Below, one piece after another: positions 46,001 to 58,217 of a stretch of 64,000 nucleotides of DNA (the first letter of the stretch is position 1; every line of letters starts with the position of its first letter). Origin of the DNA: Penelope pileata (taxonomy: Eukaryota > Chordata > Aves > Galliformes > Cracidae). A program made the translations under genes and the position numbers. Under the pieces are notes generated by a model that was not told the origin of the DNA, did not search any database, and saw nothing but the letters and a program-made list of their open reading frames with translations. The DNA lies in assembly GCA_013396635.1 (NCBI GenBank), contig WBMW01000170.1, positions 1,030,896 through 1,094,895 of the forward strand, given 5' to 3'.

Positions 46001-48231
46001 GACGTATTGCCTGAATCTGGCTACACAGAACTTCAAAGTGCAAACCCACAGATCGCTATTTTTTGGGGTCTGTGTTGTCTTTAATACCTTACCAGTAAAA
46101 CAAAGCACAGTAACAAATGCAATGTGTCCTATGAGTAAGTTTCACTGTAGGCAGTTGGCATTTACTTTCTTTATTTACTAATAAAGATGAGAGAAGATAA
46201 AAATTAGATTTTGTTTTGCATATTGAATTGATCTCAAGCTGCAGTCATTTCAAGAGTCCAGATGGACGTTTTGATAGATGGATTTTTTTCACACTGAGAG
46301 TCTAATTAAAGCTAACTGTGATCTTGGCTTGGACTAATTGTGTGTAGATGTTATGAAATGGCTGTAGCTTCTTATTAGACGACCAATAAAAGAATAAAAT
46401 TTTTATGATGTTTTAATCTCATAATAACTGGCTGCCAGTGAAGCAGTAGTATGTGTGCGTATTATATATGAAATAGATGCACTGACTATGCTGCTGTCCT
46501 GTGTTAGGAAATAGATGTGCATGCTTCAACCTGTTCTTGCTCTGTTGTCAAGTGTAGTGTCTTTAATGCCTGGATATTGGAATACTTGCTGTGTTTTTGT
46601 TTTTTTTTTTTTTTAAGTTAGGAAGAGAAAATAAGGCTCGTGCAGACATGTTTGTGTAACAGCTTTATAGATGTGTAGAAGTCCATTGTTGACAGGAATG
46701 GGGAGGAATCGACTCAGTGAATGTTGAAATGGGCAGATGAAGTATTTCAGAGACTTCGCTAAAACTTCAAACTTCTGGAGGCTGGTAAGGAACTTGATAG
46801 AAATCTAAATATTGTATTCACCAGGTTGTAATTCTTACAACTGTAGTAAATATGGCATTTGATCAGTGCTGAAATGGATGTCGTAATGCTTACTGTTTAA
46901 TGAAAACTAGTATGTTAATAGGCTAACATATCAGATGTCAAAGGCATGGTAGCAAAAAAAAAAAAAAAGACATGATGAAAGCACAGATTGCTCTGACGTA
47001 AATCAGAGGTTGACAGTAGCTGTTAGTTGTCAAGAATTGATTTTGACTTGTTTTAAAAAAATGTCGAAAGTCTGTTTTCAATGGTTCTTTTGTTTTAAAC
47101 ATAACAATATGCCTGACTTTTTGCAGTGGCAGAGAGTAATGTTTAGTCAACCTGGAAGGCAGAAGTTGCCCTTGAGTTTCTCCAAAACAACTTCTAGATG
47201 TATTGTCCCCAATATTTTTGTTTTAGGAAGGCACAGATTTTCTCATCTTAAGAAATTCTGACCAAAAAGTGTAAAAACCATTTAAACAAACAAAAACCAC
47301 ATCCTTCCACACATTTCCTCTGTGTCTTTCCCTCCCCTCACAGTGTTAAAGCTGTTTGCTTCAAGTATGTTTCTCCAAAAAGCCTTAAAAATGTGTGACT
47401 GAAAACATCTGGCAGGTTAGAAAAGAGATGGGTTCAGAACTTGGGTACCATGCGAGCATTGCATGGCCTCATAGACTTGTGTACACAGATTATTTCTTTT
47501 ATTTAATGATCTCTAGCTCCTCAGCTAGATTGAGCTGTAGTGGTATTTTAGACTTGCTGTTCTTCATTTTAAATGCCAAATGCAGTATCAACCAGTATCT
47601 GAATCCAATTACTTTCATTATCAGTGTTTACATCTTTATTTGGACGGCAAATCTGAGGAATGAAGCTAGCCATTAATGCAAGGCAATGGGACAAGCATAC
47701 AAGGAGGAGATTGGTTTTTTTCTTTTTTTTCTTTCATGTCATAGCCCTTTCCCGTGCAGAGAAAATAATGCTCGTGTCTACCTGAGTGCCACCTCTGCAT
47801 GCATCTACAGTCTGCAAAGTTATATTGAAGTTTTGGTTGCATCAACCACTTAAAATACTAAGTAGTTTTCCTTTTCAGTGGGTCAACATGGGTGATTTGG
47901 ATACTAAGGCCACGTGCCTCAGTACTTGGACTTCTGTGAACACGTTGGTCTCTAAACAAAGAGACGGAACTGGTTAAGTGAGTTGGCTAAAAATGAGCTG
48001 TGTTCATGTGTGCCATCGTGGTCAATGTGCAACAGGGAAAGATAAGGTTAGTGCATACAGGACAAAAGAGAAGGGAGGAAATTGTTAAATATTGACAGAT
48101 CAGATCTACTTCTGGAAACAGGAGAAAATGAGGCTGTTTGTTTTCCAACCTGTAATCCATTAATATTTAACCAGTGCTCGTGGGTAATTCATCTCTACTA
48201 TCTGTTCCTTGCAGATGTGGTTTTAAGATGA
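40021..48231 (+). other. BORCS5: BORCS5 intron 2, second part
   Basis: No exon or RNA gene supported over 8.2 kb. It includes (GT)7 at 40366-40379, a T/A low-complexity patch at 45122-45169, T15 at 46600-46614 and A15 at 46954-46968. The 121-codon plus ORF at 45816-46181 has no homology I recognise and no good flanking splice sites. Confidence 0.55.
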
Positions 48232-48291
48232 AGGACGGTTGGACTAGATGATCTTGTAGGTCCTTTCCAACCTTGTGCTTCTATGATTAAG
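48232..48291 (+). mobile_element. CR1 LINE 3' tip
   Basis: GGTTGGACTAGATGATCTTG, then TAGGTCCTTTCCAACC and CTTCTATGATT form the standard last 60 bases of a CR1 element. Nothing of the ORF remains. Confidence 0.85.
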
Positions 48292-51200
48292 GAAAACCAG
48301 GGTGATTGGCATAATCAAGAAATGCCATTACTACTTAAATGGAACTGTCCTGAGTTTCTTGTAGAGCTTGAGATGAGCTTTTAGGTCACTTCTCAGCATC
48401 TTTTTTCCAATTCTGTTCTACCCCATCATGATTTCCACAGTGATGTAGCTGTGGCTGCTGCACTCCTGTGCTGCCTGATGCTAAGCACTGCCTTGCACCT
48501 CCGCTGGTGCAAAGCATTTGAGTACCTTGTGCTCCCCAAAGCATGTTGGACCCTCTCTGCTTGCTGAGGGGTGGTTGCATCCCATTGGGAATGCTGCCAA
48601 GGCAGCTGTGTGTCCACCAGCAGCCACAGGTTTTGCTGTGGCAGTAGGATTGGAGATCCTGCTCTTTCAGTGGTTTTATGTACAAAGATTTGATATTCTG
48701 CTCTGATTCACTCTCTGCTTTAGTTTCTGAAAGCAGGAGTGAACAGAACAGGTTAAGCTAATGGTTTGGGACTTCATTCCTAAAAGCAGCAGGACTGATT
48801 ACTACTCTGGAAAGCAGTCATCAGAGGGAACTACAGTGTAAAAAAAAGAAATGAAGTGCTGACCCTGTTCACAAACCTTTTGCTTAGAAACTGCTTGGAT
48901 GTGATTTATTTTGATGGTTTTGATGTTTTTTTCCCCTCCTTCTTACTCTCTAAAACAGGAAAATGCAATCTTAACCACCTTGTCGTCTTTCTTGTAATTT
49001 TTCACCATACTGAAATTTCAGATTATATTATACTAAACTGCCTCTTCATTATTCAACTTGCTAGGCTGATTTTCCTAGATGATCTATATAAGGTGAAGTG
49101 AAATCAAGAAAAGTGTATTATTATATTAGTCAAGCCCAAGAAAATAAAATGCAATAAATCCTACTGTGCAGTGGAGAAACACAAACATCTACTTTATCTC
49201 AATCCTTTCCCTAATTTTTAGTCTCCTACCATTTCTTAAATGAGAAGCCTGCACTGTTCCTGTCTTTTTGACTGAAAAACCACTGTAAACCATTGTGCAT
49301 ATAGATGTGACTTCTTGTCAAGTGTTTTTCTTCCTCCTCTGACCCATCACAACAGTTGAAATATTTCTTCACAAAATGAAGGCACAAATGCATCCTTACA
49401 TGAAATAGAAGGGATTTGGGTTGCTGACAGTGGGTTTAAAAACAAAACAAGCAAAAAAATTTTCTAGTATGTGAATTCTCAGAAGTGGTGGAGTTGCTCA
49501 GATGTGAGTAAATTCGGTGCGTATTTTCATCCATTTGCTTTGGCCACTTCCATTCAGGAATAACGTGTTTCATGCCTCTTTGCCTGCCTTCCTTTCACCT
49601 TCTCCAGCTTATTCACCCTTCTCATTAAGGTGACAGTTCCTGGAGATTCTGTGACACAGCCGCTTGACACAACCGCTTGCCAGCCACACTGGTATTGTTT
49701 ACTACAAAACCCCTGAGGAGCAGATAGGTTGCAGTCTCCTTCTGGCACTGTTAGCTAGTTGCATTGGACTGTGGTGCATTGGACCAAGTATAAGAAAAAA
49801 GTAGTTTGGAATGGGATGCAGTGCAAAAAGGGGTTGAATCCCCTCTCTTTGAGTGTGAGGGAAAGGATCTGTGCCAAAGTCCTGACTATAATATGTCTTA
49901 ACATACTGATGTCAGCTAGTCTGTAAGTATATTTCCACTCCCTGTGTGTAATAGCAAAAGGTAGTTAGGTAATGTCTCCAGTCACGAGCTTACTGTGCCA
50001 TCTACTTAATGTATTGTCTGTTCAAAACAGTGTCAGTGTAGCTTAAGGGAGGGGCAAGAATTCTGCTGGTGAGAGCTTAAGTGGTAATTCATTAAATATT
50101 GGTATCTTGTTCAGAGCTATTGCTATCCTGCTTTTTACATTCTCATCTGTGGGACATTTTCTCCTGAAATGAAGCCAGAATGTGCTCATTTGCACAGAGC
50201 TGTGTGCAAATGCCTTTTCCTCCCTTGAGTCTCAGTTATCAAAGTTTGGAATCCACTGTGCCTAATTTATCTCTTAACTCTTTTTTCATTTAACACACTA
50301 GACTGGTTCAAGAAAATGTCAGTCATGAAACACAAGGGTAAGAAAATTTTAAGAAAATTTTTCTTTCACAGGAAATGTAATAAATGACCTTAAAATAGTG
50401 TCTTGTTTCATGTTTAGTATAAACTTGGGTTCTTGTTTGTTTACTTTTTCTAATGAAAGGAATAAACATTCTCCAAACCTGCAAGGATTAGAGAGCTGGA
50501 AGACTCCTGTGTTCGTGTGTTTTCTTTTGCCATTCTACTTTTTCTTTACAGTGACATTTTAGATCTTGCCTACCTGAAGAGCTTTATCCTTAAAATAATA
50601 CCTTCTTACTAAGGTTCATAATGGCTGAAGACCAGCTGCTTCACATATAAAGTTTTCCTGTAGTTCCACAGACACTTCATGTAAGGGCTGCTACTGGAGG
50701 AGCCAGGAGGTCCTGTTCTCTTGGTGCCAGCACAGATATTGCTATTGTAAAACAGACCAGGGAATGGAGATGAGCTTTTTAGAAGTGCTAATTTATACAG
50801 GATTGAAGGCCAATTCAAAGAAGTCAAATAGGTGTTTTTGTTCATCAGGTGCTAATGGATCATGAGCCCTACTGCATGTTAGAAAGCAGTAAGACAAGTG
50901 ATAATACCAACATGCCTTTTTCTGCCTTATCCTTTAACTGTTTGCCCCAATGATGCCTATGAAGCAAAAAACAGGCCCACTTAAAAATGGGCACTAATGT
51001 TCAAAATTGCCTGAAGTCGCATCATAGTAGCTCTTGCTTTGGAGTTGAAATAGGGAAAATAACATTAGTAGTCTCATCCCCTTCTTTGGGATAGTCACCA
51101 TAGATTATCTGTTAGCTGTTTAATCTGTATCAGCAAACATGTTCCTCAAGTGAAATCACTTGTAGACATTTGACAGATCTGGTTAATGTTTTGTTTTGGC

Positions 51201-51409
51201 GTACTGGATATTTTGGACTCTTAGGAGTCTCGGGAGCGTCTATATCCATATATAACAGTGCGTGTGCTGTGTATACACACTTTTTGTATTTGGAGTAGGT
51301 TAGATAAAACAACACAGGATGCTGATCTAGAGAAGCAGATAATGTTCCCTGCACTAAAGCAGATAAAGCTAAGGAGTCTTGTTCTATCTAGTTCTGGCTT
51401 TGTTTAGAT
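48292..51409 (+). other. BORCS5: BORCS5 intron 2, third part
   Basis: AT-rich, no exon or repeat that I can name. The gtttagat at 51402-51409 is the left target duplication of the hAT element. Confidence 0.5.
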
Positions 51410-52284
51410 CAGGTATGTCTGGCCCCTGGGCCAGATGTGGCCTGACACGGCTTTTACTGCGGCCTACCCCCTGCTGCAGTGCCATCATGGTGGTGGCTCC
51501 TCTCTGCCAAGCGGCCCGGCCCCGCGCACGCACCCGTTGCTTTGTAACAACTAAACCATCAGTGTGCTCTTTAACTGTCTGAGCTGAACCCAGGACATGG
51601 GGAGGATGCAGTGCTAACTCACGTTATGCAAATAACTTGAGGCGTTTTGATACATTGGCTAAATGCAGTCCTGTGAACAGTGAAAAATATGCAGCCTTGC
51701 TTTCTGTTTTGATAAAAGAATATGAGAATAGGTTTCAAGATTATAAAAAAACAAATCGGTGATTTTTTAGCATTTGTGACTCCATTTTCAGTCAACAAAT
51801 ACTTTACCTGCAAATTTACAAATGGAATGTGTAGAATTGCAATCAGATATTCAACTCAAACTAAAATCTGATCATGTCTCTCTACTAGACTTTTCTAAGA
51901 CCTATCCCTTGCTTCACAGTCACACCTTCTCCATGTCGTTGCTTTTTGGCCGTACATACATTTGTGAACAATTGTTTTCAAGAATGTAGCAAAGGAAGAG
52001 TAAAATTTCATCAAAAATCTGTGACAAGTACCTTGAGAACTCACTAAGAATGGTGACCACTTCCACTGAACTAGACTGATGCATTAGTTTAACAAGAACA
52101 AGGTCAAATATCCCACTAGTTTTATGGTTTTGTTGCTCTCTTCTTATTTTTGTTTCAATAACAAATATATTAAAAAGTTTTGTTAGTTATATACATTAAC
52201 TATGTTCTGTGTTTGATATGTGGCCCAAGACAATTCCTCTTCATTCAGTGCAGCTCAGGCAAGCCAAAAGGTTGGACACCCATG
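51410..52284 (+). mobile_element. hAT-family DNA transposon, complete ends, internally deleted
   Basis: An 875-bp element with imperfect terminal inverted repeats: left CAGGTATGTCTGGCC, right end reverse-complemented CATGGGTGTCCAACC, 10 of 15 positions equal. It is flanked by an 8-bp duplication with one mismatch (GTTTAGAT at 51402-51409, CTTTAGAT at 52285-52292). Eight-base duplications are the hAT hallmark. Between the ends are a GC-rich 5' segment, then broken pieces of the transposase C-terminus (for example LIKEYENRFQDYK near 51710, and LLFG..YICEQLFSRM near 51940, matching the hAT dimerisation block). The BED finger and catalytic core are deleted and stops interrupt the frame, so it is inactive. 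Confidence 0.82.
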
Positions 52285-52767
52285 CTTTAGATGTTGGTAG
52301 AAGTAAACCTTGTTGATAGCTAGATGCATACCTTCCTTGTAGAAGAAGGTTTAACAAAAGGCTTCCTTGTTTAAGGTTACTTTACAAGTAACTGCTGTTA
52401 TTGTCACAAAAAATTTGCAATATTGGCACCCTTTGGTTTTTGGCTACTCAGTTTTAATTATGTCTTACAGTCCTAAAATAAAGGTCCCTTTCTGGAAGCC
52501 GTGAGCCTCTATGGAGTCCCAGTACTGAAAGCTTCTCTGACATGTCAGGCTGCAGCTCTTTGTAAGCTGAGGGACCAGATGTGAAGCCTGAAGGGGCTGG
52601 AGGCTGCTGGACGTCATGCCAGCGGCATGGCTGGTGGGACGGCTCTGCACAAGACGGGCCTTGCTGACCAGCCTTGTGTTTCCTCCATCTTTCCTTCCTT
52701 CCATTGCTCCTGCTACTGACCTGGTGGATGGACCTCCATTGGTAGTTATTGCTAACGCAGCAGAGAA
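52285..52767 (+). other. BORCS5: BORCS5 intron 2 between hAT and CR1
   Basis: No gene supported. The minus-strand 52465-52860 ORF (131 codons) overlaps a CR1 tip and has no recognised domain. Confidence 0.5.
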
Positions 52768-52845
52768 TCTTAGAATCACAGAATCATTTAGGGTGGAAAA
52801 GACCTTCAAGATCGTCAGGTCTAGCTGTAGTCTCATGAGTATGGA
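52768..52845 (-). mobile_element. CR1 LINE 3' tip
   Basis: In reverse: TAGAATCACAGAATCATTTA, then GGGTGGAAAAGACCTTCAAG and ATCGTCAGGTCTA, the typical CR1 terminal 3' sequence. The rest of the element is absent. Confidence 0.85.
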
Positions 52846-53767
52846 AGGCTTACTGGTCAAATGAGAATAGACAGGCTTGCTCCTGGGCTGGGGATGTGGG
52901 TTGGTTCAGGGAGGGGTCCCATGAGTACTGGTGAGGATGGGACCAAGGCAGAGAAGGTGGAGTGGGAAAGGAGGACAGTTTTGGTGGCGGTGGACCATTG
53001 CTCAGCTGGCAGCTTTTGCTGGCACATAAGAGTAAACTCAGTGACTGTATGCTGAAGCACATAAATGATTGTCCTGTGATCTGCTTCGCCTTCTCTGCTT
53101 CTTGGAATAGTAAAATCCAGAAAAGGTTTTTTGAACATCTTCAACAACTACAACTGCAGTCTTTTATTCAGTGAACATCCATCCCTTTTTGTTGAATGAT
53201 AAAAATGTGGTTACAAAGTTGGCTTTGCATTGTCTTCTGCTTCATGTGAAAGTAAACAATCATCACATAGCTGTTTTCTGATGCTTTTGATAAGAAAATC
53301 TTTCTGCAGAGAGGGCACAATCTGCTATTAGCATCAGTCCAGGGCACAACTGAACTGCTAATCAGTTCTTGCTTGGAATGGAGACCCGGAATACAGTTCA
53401 GAAATGTTCTAGATACCTCATTTATTAATAACGGGATCAGACTGAGGCCTTAGTTTTGCTTTTTGGCTACATCTAGCAAACTTGCACCTCGTGTAGGATT
53501 TGGAAAAGTAAAATAAGAAAATGTACTGTTTTTCTCCTTAAATGAGCATGTGATTCCTACCAAAATGACATGTGTTGTCTTGAGATTGTATAACTGTGTT
53601 GCATTAAAGTGAGGCAATCACTGTGAAGAACTGCATGTTTAGAAGATACTTGTTCTGAAAGCTTGCAGAAGGCAAAATTTCTCTGGCTTGTGCTAGCGAA
53701 GTGCTTGGCTTGGGCCCTACCTGTAGGATTAGTGCCATGGGGATTGTTACTTGCTTCTTATTTGCAG
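52846..53767 (+). other. BORCS5: BORCS5 intron 2 before the exon-like ORF
   Basis: No recognisable exon or repeat. Confidence 0.5.
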
Positions 53768-53876
53768 ATTGTACCTACGATTTGTGTACCTTGTTTGACT
53801 ATCCTGATGAGCGGGAGAACATCAAAGCAATGCTGTACACAACTGGAAAACTGAATGCAGGGGCTGATGAACGAAG
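53768..53876 (+). other. Candidate unannotated exon inside BORCS5 intron 2
   Basis: A strong acceptor (TTGCTTCTTATTTGCAG, AG at 53766-53767) is followed by an open segment reading DCTYDLCTLFDYPDERENIK, then AMLYTTGKLNAGADER. It ends at a weak donor CGAAG|GTTGGT (53877) or an alternative GTTG|GTATCC (53881). Its composition (charged and aromatic residues, no low complexity) looks like protein. The entry phase fits a splice from BORCS5 exon 2, since G + AT gives Asp. Its length (109, or 113 with the second donor) is not a multiple of three, so as a cassette it would shift the BORCS5 frame. I do not recognise the peptide. It could be an alternative terminal or poison exon, an exon of a nested gene, a processed relic, or chance. 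Confidence 0.3.
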
Positions 53877-53881
53877 GTTGG

Positions 53882-55480
53882 TATCCTCTCCAAGGCACAG
53901 TGAGACACGCTGACTCAGGGTCGGGTTATACAATGCAGCCTAAGCTGATGTAATGGCTCCTTCTGTCCAGCAAAGGAGAATACACCCCCTAATGTTCTTC
54001 CTCTGCACACTGTTTCCCCCACCGCTCATCCTTGTAGTCTGACCTGACTGTACAAGAAGCTCATTTGCTATGCTGACCTGGCAGAAAGCTCCTGTTGTGC
54101 CAGGTGAGTTTTCCACTGCTAATAATCTGGGTTAATTTACTGTTCTGTCAGACAAGTGCCAGGATTGGCACAGGAGAGGAGGCAGAGGCAGCACCTCCCT
54201 TTCCTGATAATGGTGGACTGTTAAGAGCGAGCTGGTACAACGTCACACCAAGGCTTTATTTCTTCAGCACTTCAGCCACTGTTGCTGCGTGCTGATCCAG
54301 TCCTTTCCCACCTTCCCCATGGCTGCCTCCAGGGCCTCCTGCATGATGTGCTGAAAAACATCAGCATCTAAGTTGCCATCAAACTGCTGTTCCCATGCGT
54401 GGTAAAAGAGCTTTACCTCTTTAACTCCTGCTGAAACTCTGGTTTAGCAGAGGAGCTTAACTCCCTGCTGGCATTAGCCCAGTGAGCACATACTGATGCA
54501 TGACACTTTGTCTCCCCAGAGTCCTGCTCAGAACTCCAGGGTGACTCTGTCCCTTCAGGTAGAGTCATGCCCTCCATGCCTGACTGCAGCATTTGCTAGG
54601 TAAAATTGCTCTAACGTTTAGATTGACAATATAAATAGTAAAAGCACAATTGGACATGTGTGTTGGTCATATCAGCTGAACTGTTTGATTTTCTGTTCCA
54701 GCAAACTACAGTAAGAAATTCGGATCCAATGCTGTATCTCTAGTGGAATAAAATCAGATTTTTTTTGGCAATGTCTGCAATAATTTTGGATATCAAACTC
54801 TTATTAGTTCTTTTTTTCATTTGTTTTTGAAGTCATTGGGTAACCTAAGTATGCTTGTCTGTTTCCTTCTATTCCTTCTCCTCTCAAGTGGTTGCACAAC
54901 TTGACATTAAAATCAATTTTTCACTGATAATTGCTTTCAGCCTATGACGTCAGGATTTCTGGAAATATAAATCCACAGTGCTGATAGCAAACTATATGAT
55001 TTCATACTGGGAGCTGGCCAGTACCGTTGGGCTCACTGATGTGTAGGATGAGGGAGGGAGATTATACAATGCCAGACTGCATATGTGCCTGATGCACTCG
55101 CTCTGCTTTCTGGAGGCTGCTGTTTTACAAGGACGTGTCCTTAATTCAGGTGTTCTGTGATAAAAACACACTTTAATAAATTAATAGCAGTCTTTGCTAT
55201 TAATTTATTAAATATTTTGTTGTTCTGATGCAGCTTTCCTGATTCCTGCCTCTGCATATTTGTTGTGGCTGGTGGCATGAATTAATTGCTTATGAAAGTA
55301 TTGTTGCAGGTCTTAGTCTGCTGTAAGGATTCTACTTCTTGTCTTTCTGCAATTTCTGATGGTCTAACATGTGGGGTTTGGAGGCCTGGTGCAGACCTGC
55401 GTTTAGGGCGGTGTCTGCTCTGAAACAGATGTGTTCAAAAAGATTATCAGGAACATTCTTCATTTGCATGTGGGTGGAGT
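53882..55480 (+). other. BORCS5: BORCS5 intron 2 after the exon-like ORF
   Basis: No exon or repeat identified. An imperfect inverted repeat of ATTAATAGCA/TGCTATTAAT type lies at 55180-55206. Confidence 0.5.
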
Positions 55481-55484
55481 GGGC

Positions 55485-55625
55485 TCAGTGCTCTAGTGAG
55501 AGAGACCACTGTGGGCTGCTCCAGAAGTTAGGAATTGCAATTAGGTTCTGGAACAGCCGACCACAGGATGCTGACAGGGCCAAGAATTTAACAAGGTTCA
55601 AAAAGGGATTGGATGTTTGCTTAAG
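55485..55625 (+). mobile_element. Possible ancient CR1/L3-like LINE fragment
   Basis: The plus-strand frame reads RFWNSRPQDADRAKNLTRFK, recalling the FWN.LP......SL..FK..LD signature at the C-terminus of CR1-clade LINE proteins. There is no nucleotide resemblance to the younger CR1 copies in the window, so it would be old. Confidence 0.4.
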
Positions 55626-55976
55626 GGTTAGGAATAGAGGGAGTTGTAAGAATAAATGATTACCAAACGTTTTGGAGGGAGTATCAAACCGTATGTTTTT
55701 GAGTCGGTGCAGGTTTCTAGGTATCAGGCTGGGCTGTAGTGCTTAGGCTGATTCTGGGGCTCCTGACATCAAAGAGGAGTGGCAGGACTAGTCAGACGTA
55801 CAGTAGTTAGAGAACCATCCCCAAGGCTTTTGGGGACTGGGAATGTCACAACAGTAAGTTTGGCTTCAAGTGTGGTATCCTCTTGATTTGCAACACAGCC
55901 TTGTGGTGAGGGAAGAACCTTCAGCAGTAGTGTTGTTCCTGTATGAACTCCCAAAATGCCTTTGGGATGAGTAATC

Positions 55977-58217
55977 ATAGAATCATTAAGGTTGGAGAAG
56001 ACCACCAAGATCATCTAATCCAACCATCATCCTATCACCACTATGCCCACTGAACCATGTCCCTCAGGGCTGCATCTACCCTTTTCCTGAACACCTCCAG
56101 AGATGGTGAATCTACCACGTCCCTGGGCAGCCTGTTCCAATGCCTTACCACTCTTTCAGAGAATAAATTTTTCCTAATACCCAACCTGAACCTCCCCTGG
56201 TGCAATTTGAGGCCATTACCTCTTGTCTTATCACTAGTTACCTGGGAGAAGAGGCCTGTCCTGCCTGGGAGAAGAGGCATACCCCTACAACCTCCTTTCA
56301 GGTGGTTGTAGAGAGTGATAAGGTCTCTCCTGAGCCTCCTCTTCTCCAGACTAAACAATCAGAGTTCCATCAGCTGTTCCTCATAAGACTTGTGCTCCAG
56401 ACCCCTCACCAGCTTTGTTGCCCTTTGGACATGCTCCAGCACCTCAGTGTCTTTTTTGTAGTGAGGGGCCGAAAGCTGAACACAGTGCTCAAGGTGTGGC
56501 CTCACCAGGGCAAAGTACAGAGGGACAGTCAGGGACAATCACCTCCCTTGTCCTTCTGGCTACGCTCTTTCTGATACAAGCCAGGATGCCATTGGCCTTC
56601 TTGGCCACCTGGGCACACTGCTGGCTCATGTTCAACTGACTGTCAACTAACACCTTCAGCTGCATGCAGCTTTCCAACCACTGTGTCCCAAGCCTGTAGT
56701 GATGCATGGGGTTGTTGTGGCCAAAGTGCAGGACCTGGCACTTGATCCTGTTAAAGCTCATACAGTTGGACTCAGCCCATCGATCCAGCCTGTCCAGATC
56801 CTCTGTAGGGCCCTCCTACCCTCAGGCAAATCAGCACTTCCTCCCAACTTGGTGTTGTCTGCAAACCTACTGAGGATGTGCTCAATCCCGTCAATCCAGA
56901 TCATCAGTAATGACATTAAACAGAACCGGCCCCAATACTGACCCCTGGGGAGCACCACTTGTGACTGGTCACCAGTTGAGTTTAACTCCATTCACCACCA
57001 CTCTCTGGGCCAAGCCCTCCATCCAGTTCTTTACCCAGCAAAGAGTACACCTGTCCAAGCCATGGGCAGTCAGCTTCTCCAGGAGAATACTGTGAGAGAT
57101 GGAGTCAAAGGTTTTACTAAGGTCTACATAGACCACACCCACAGCCTTTCCCTCATGTGCTGGTCAGGCCACCTGGCCATAGAAGGAGATCAGGTTGGTC
57201 AGCAAGACCTGCCTTTCATGAACCCATGCTGTCTAGGCCTGATCCCCTGGTTGTCCTGCACATGCCGCATGATTGCACTCAAGATGGTCTGCTCTGTGAC
57301 CTTTCCCGATACTAAGGTCAGGCTGACAGGCCTGTAGTTCCCTAGATCTTACTTCTGACTTTTCTTGTAGATGAGCATTACATTGGCATGTCTCCAGTTG
57401 TCTGAGACCTCCCGAGTTGACTAGGGCTGCTGATAAATGGTGGAAAATGGATTAGCAATCACTTCTGCCAGCTCCCTCAATACCCTTAGGTGGATCCCGT
57501 CCAGCCCCATGGACTTTAGACAGTCTAGGTGGAGCAGCAGGTCACTAACTGTTTCCTTCTGAATTATGGGGGAGTTTATTCTGCTCCCTGTCCCTGTCTT
57601 CGAGCTCAGGTGGCTGAGTACCCTGAGGAGAACTGATCTGACTATTAAAGACTGAAGTAAAGAAGACATTGAGAACCTCAGCCTTCTCCTCATCCTTGGT
57701 GATAATGTTCCCCAGTGCAACCAGTAAAGGTGGGAGATTCTCCTTGGCCCTCCTCTTGCTGTTGATGTATTTATAAATACATTTTTATTATCTTTAACAG
57801 TGGTGGCCCAGATTAAGTTCTTGCTGGGCTTTCACTATTTTATTTCTCCCTCTACATACCCTAGCAACCTCCTTGTACTCTTCCTGAGTTGCCTGTCCCT
57901 TCTTCCAAAGATGGCAAACTGTATTTTTTTCTGAGTCTCAGCAGAAGCTCCCTGTCCAGCCAGGCCTGTCTTCTTCTTTGCCAGCTCATCTTATGGCACA
58001 GGGTGACAGCCTGTTCCTGAACCTCAAGATTTTGTTCTTGAGGGATGTCCAGCCTTCCTGGACCCTTTTGCCCTTCGGGACAGACTTCCAAGGGATTCTC
58101 CCAGCCAGTGTCCGGAACAGTTCAAAGTTTGCCCTCCGGAAGTCCCAGGGTAGCAGTTTTGCTGACCCCACTCCTGACTTCACCAAGAATAGAGAACTCT
58201 ATCGTAGTTTCGTGATC
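55977..58217 (-). mobile_element. CR1 LINE, 2.2-kb decayed copy
   Basis: It begins (in reverse) with ATCATAGAATCATTAAGGTT, the CR1 3' end. Minus-strand frames recover, from 3' to 5': the C-terminal segment at 56041-56358 (VVRHWNRLPRDVVDSPSLEV); the 56489-56761 piece (KANGILACIRKSVARRTREV); the RT catalytic block at 56758-56991 with FADNTKLGG, where the second catalytic Asp is replaced by Asn; an RT piece at 57421-57720; and linker pieces at 57861-58186 (DFRRANFELFRTLAGRIPWK). Frames are broken. It is truncated just after the endonuclease-RT linker. Plus-strand ORFs here are antisense shadows. Confidence 0.93.

Noticed and set aside
45816..46181. 121-codon plus-strand ORF
   Set aside because: No family resemblance, no good acceptor or donor around it, not in a CpG context; consistent with chance in 64 kb.
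56200..57337. Several plus-strand ORFs of 60-124 codons
   Set aside because: Antisense shadows of the CR1 copy on the minus strand.
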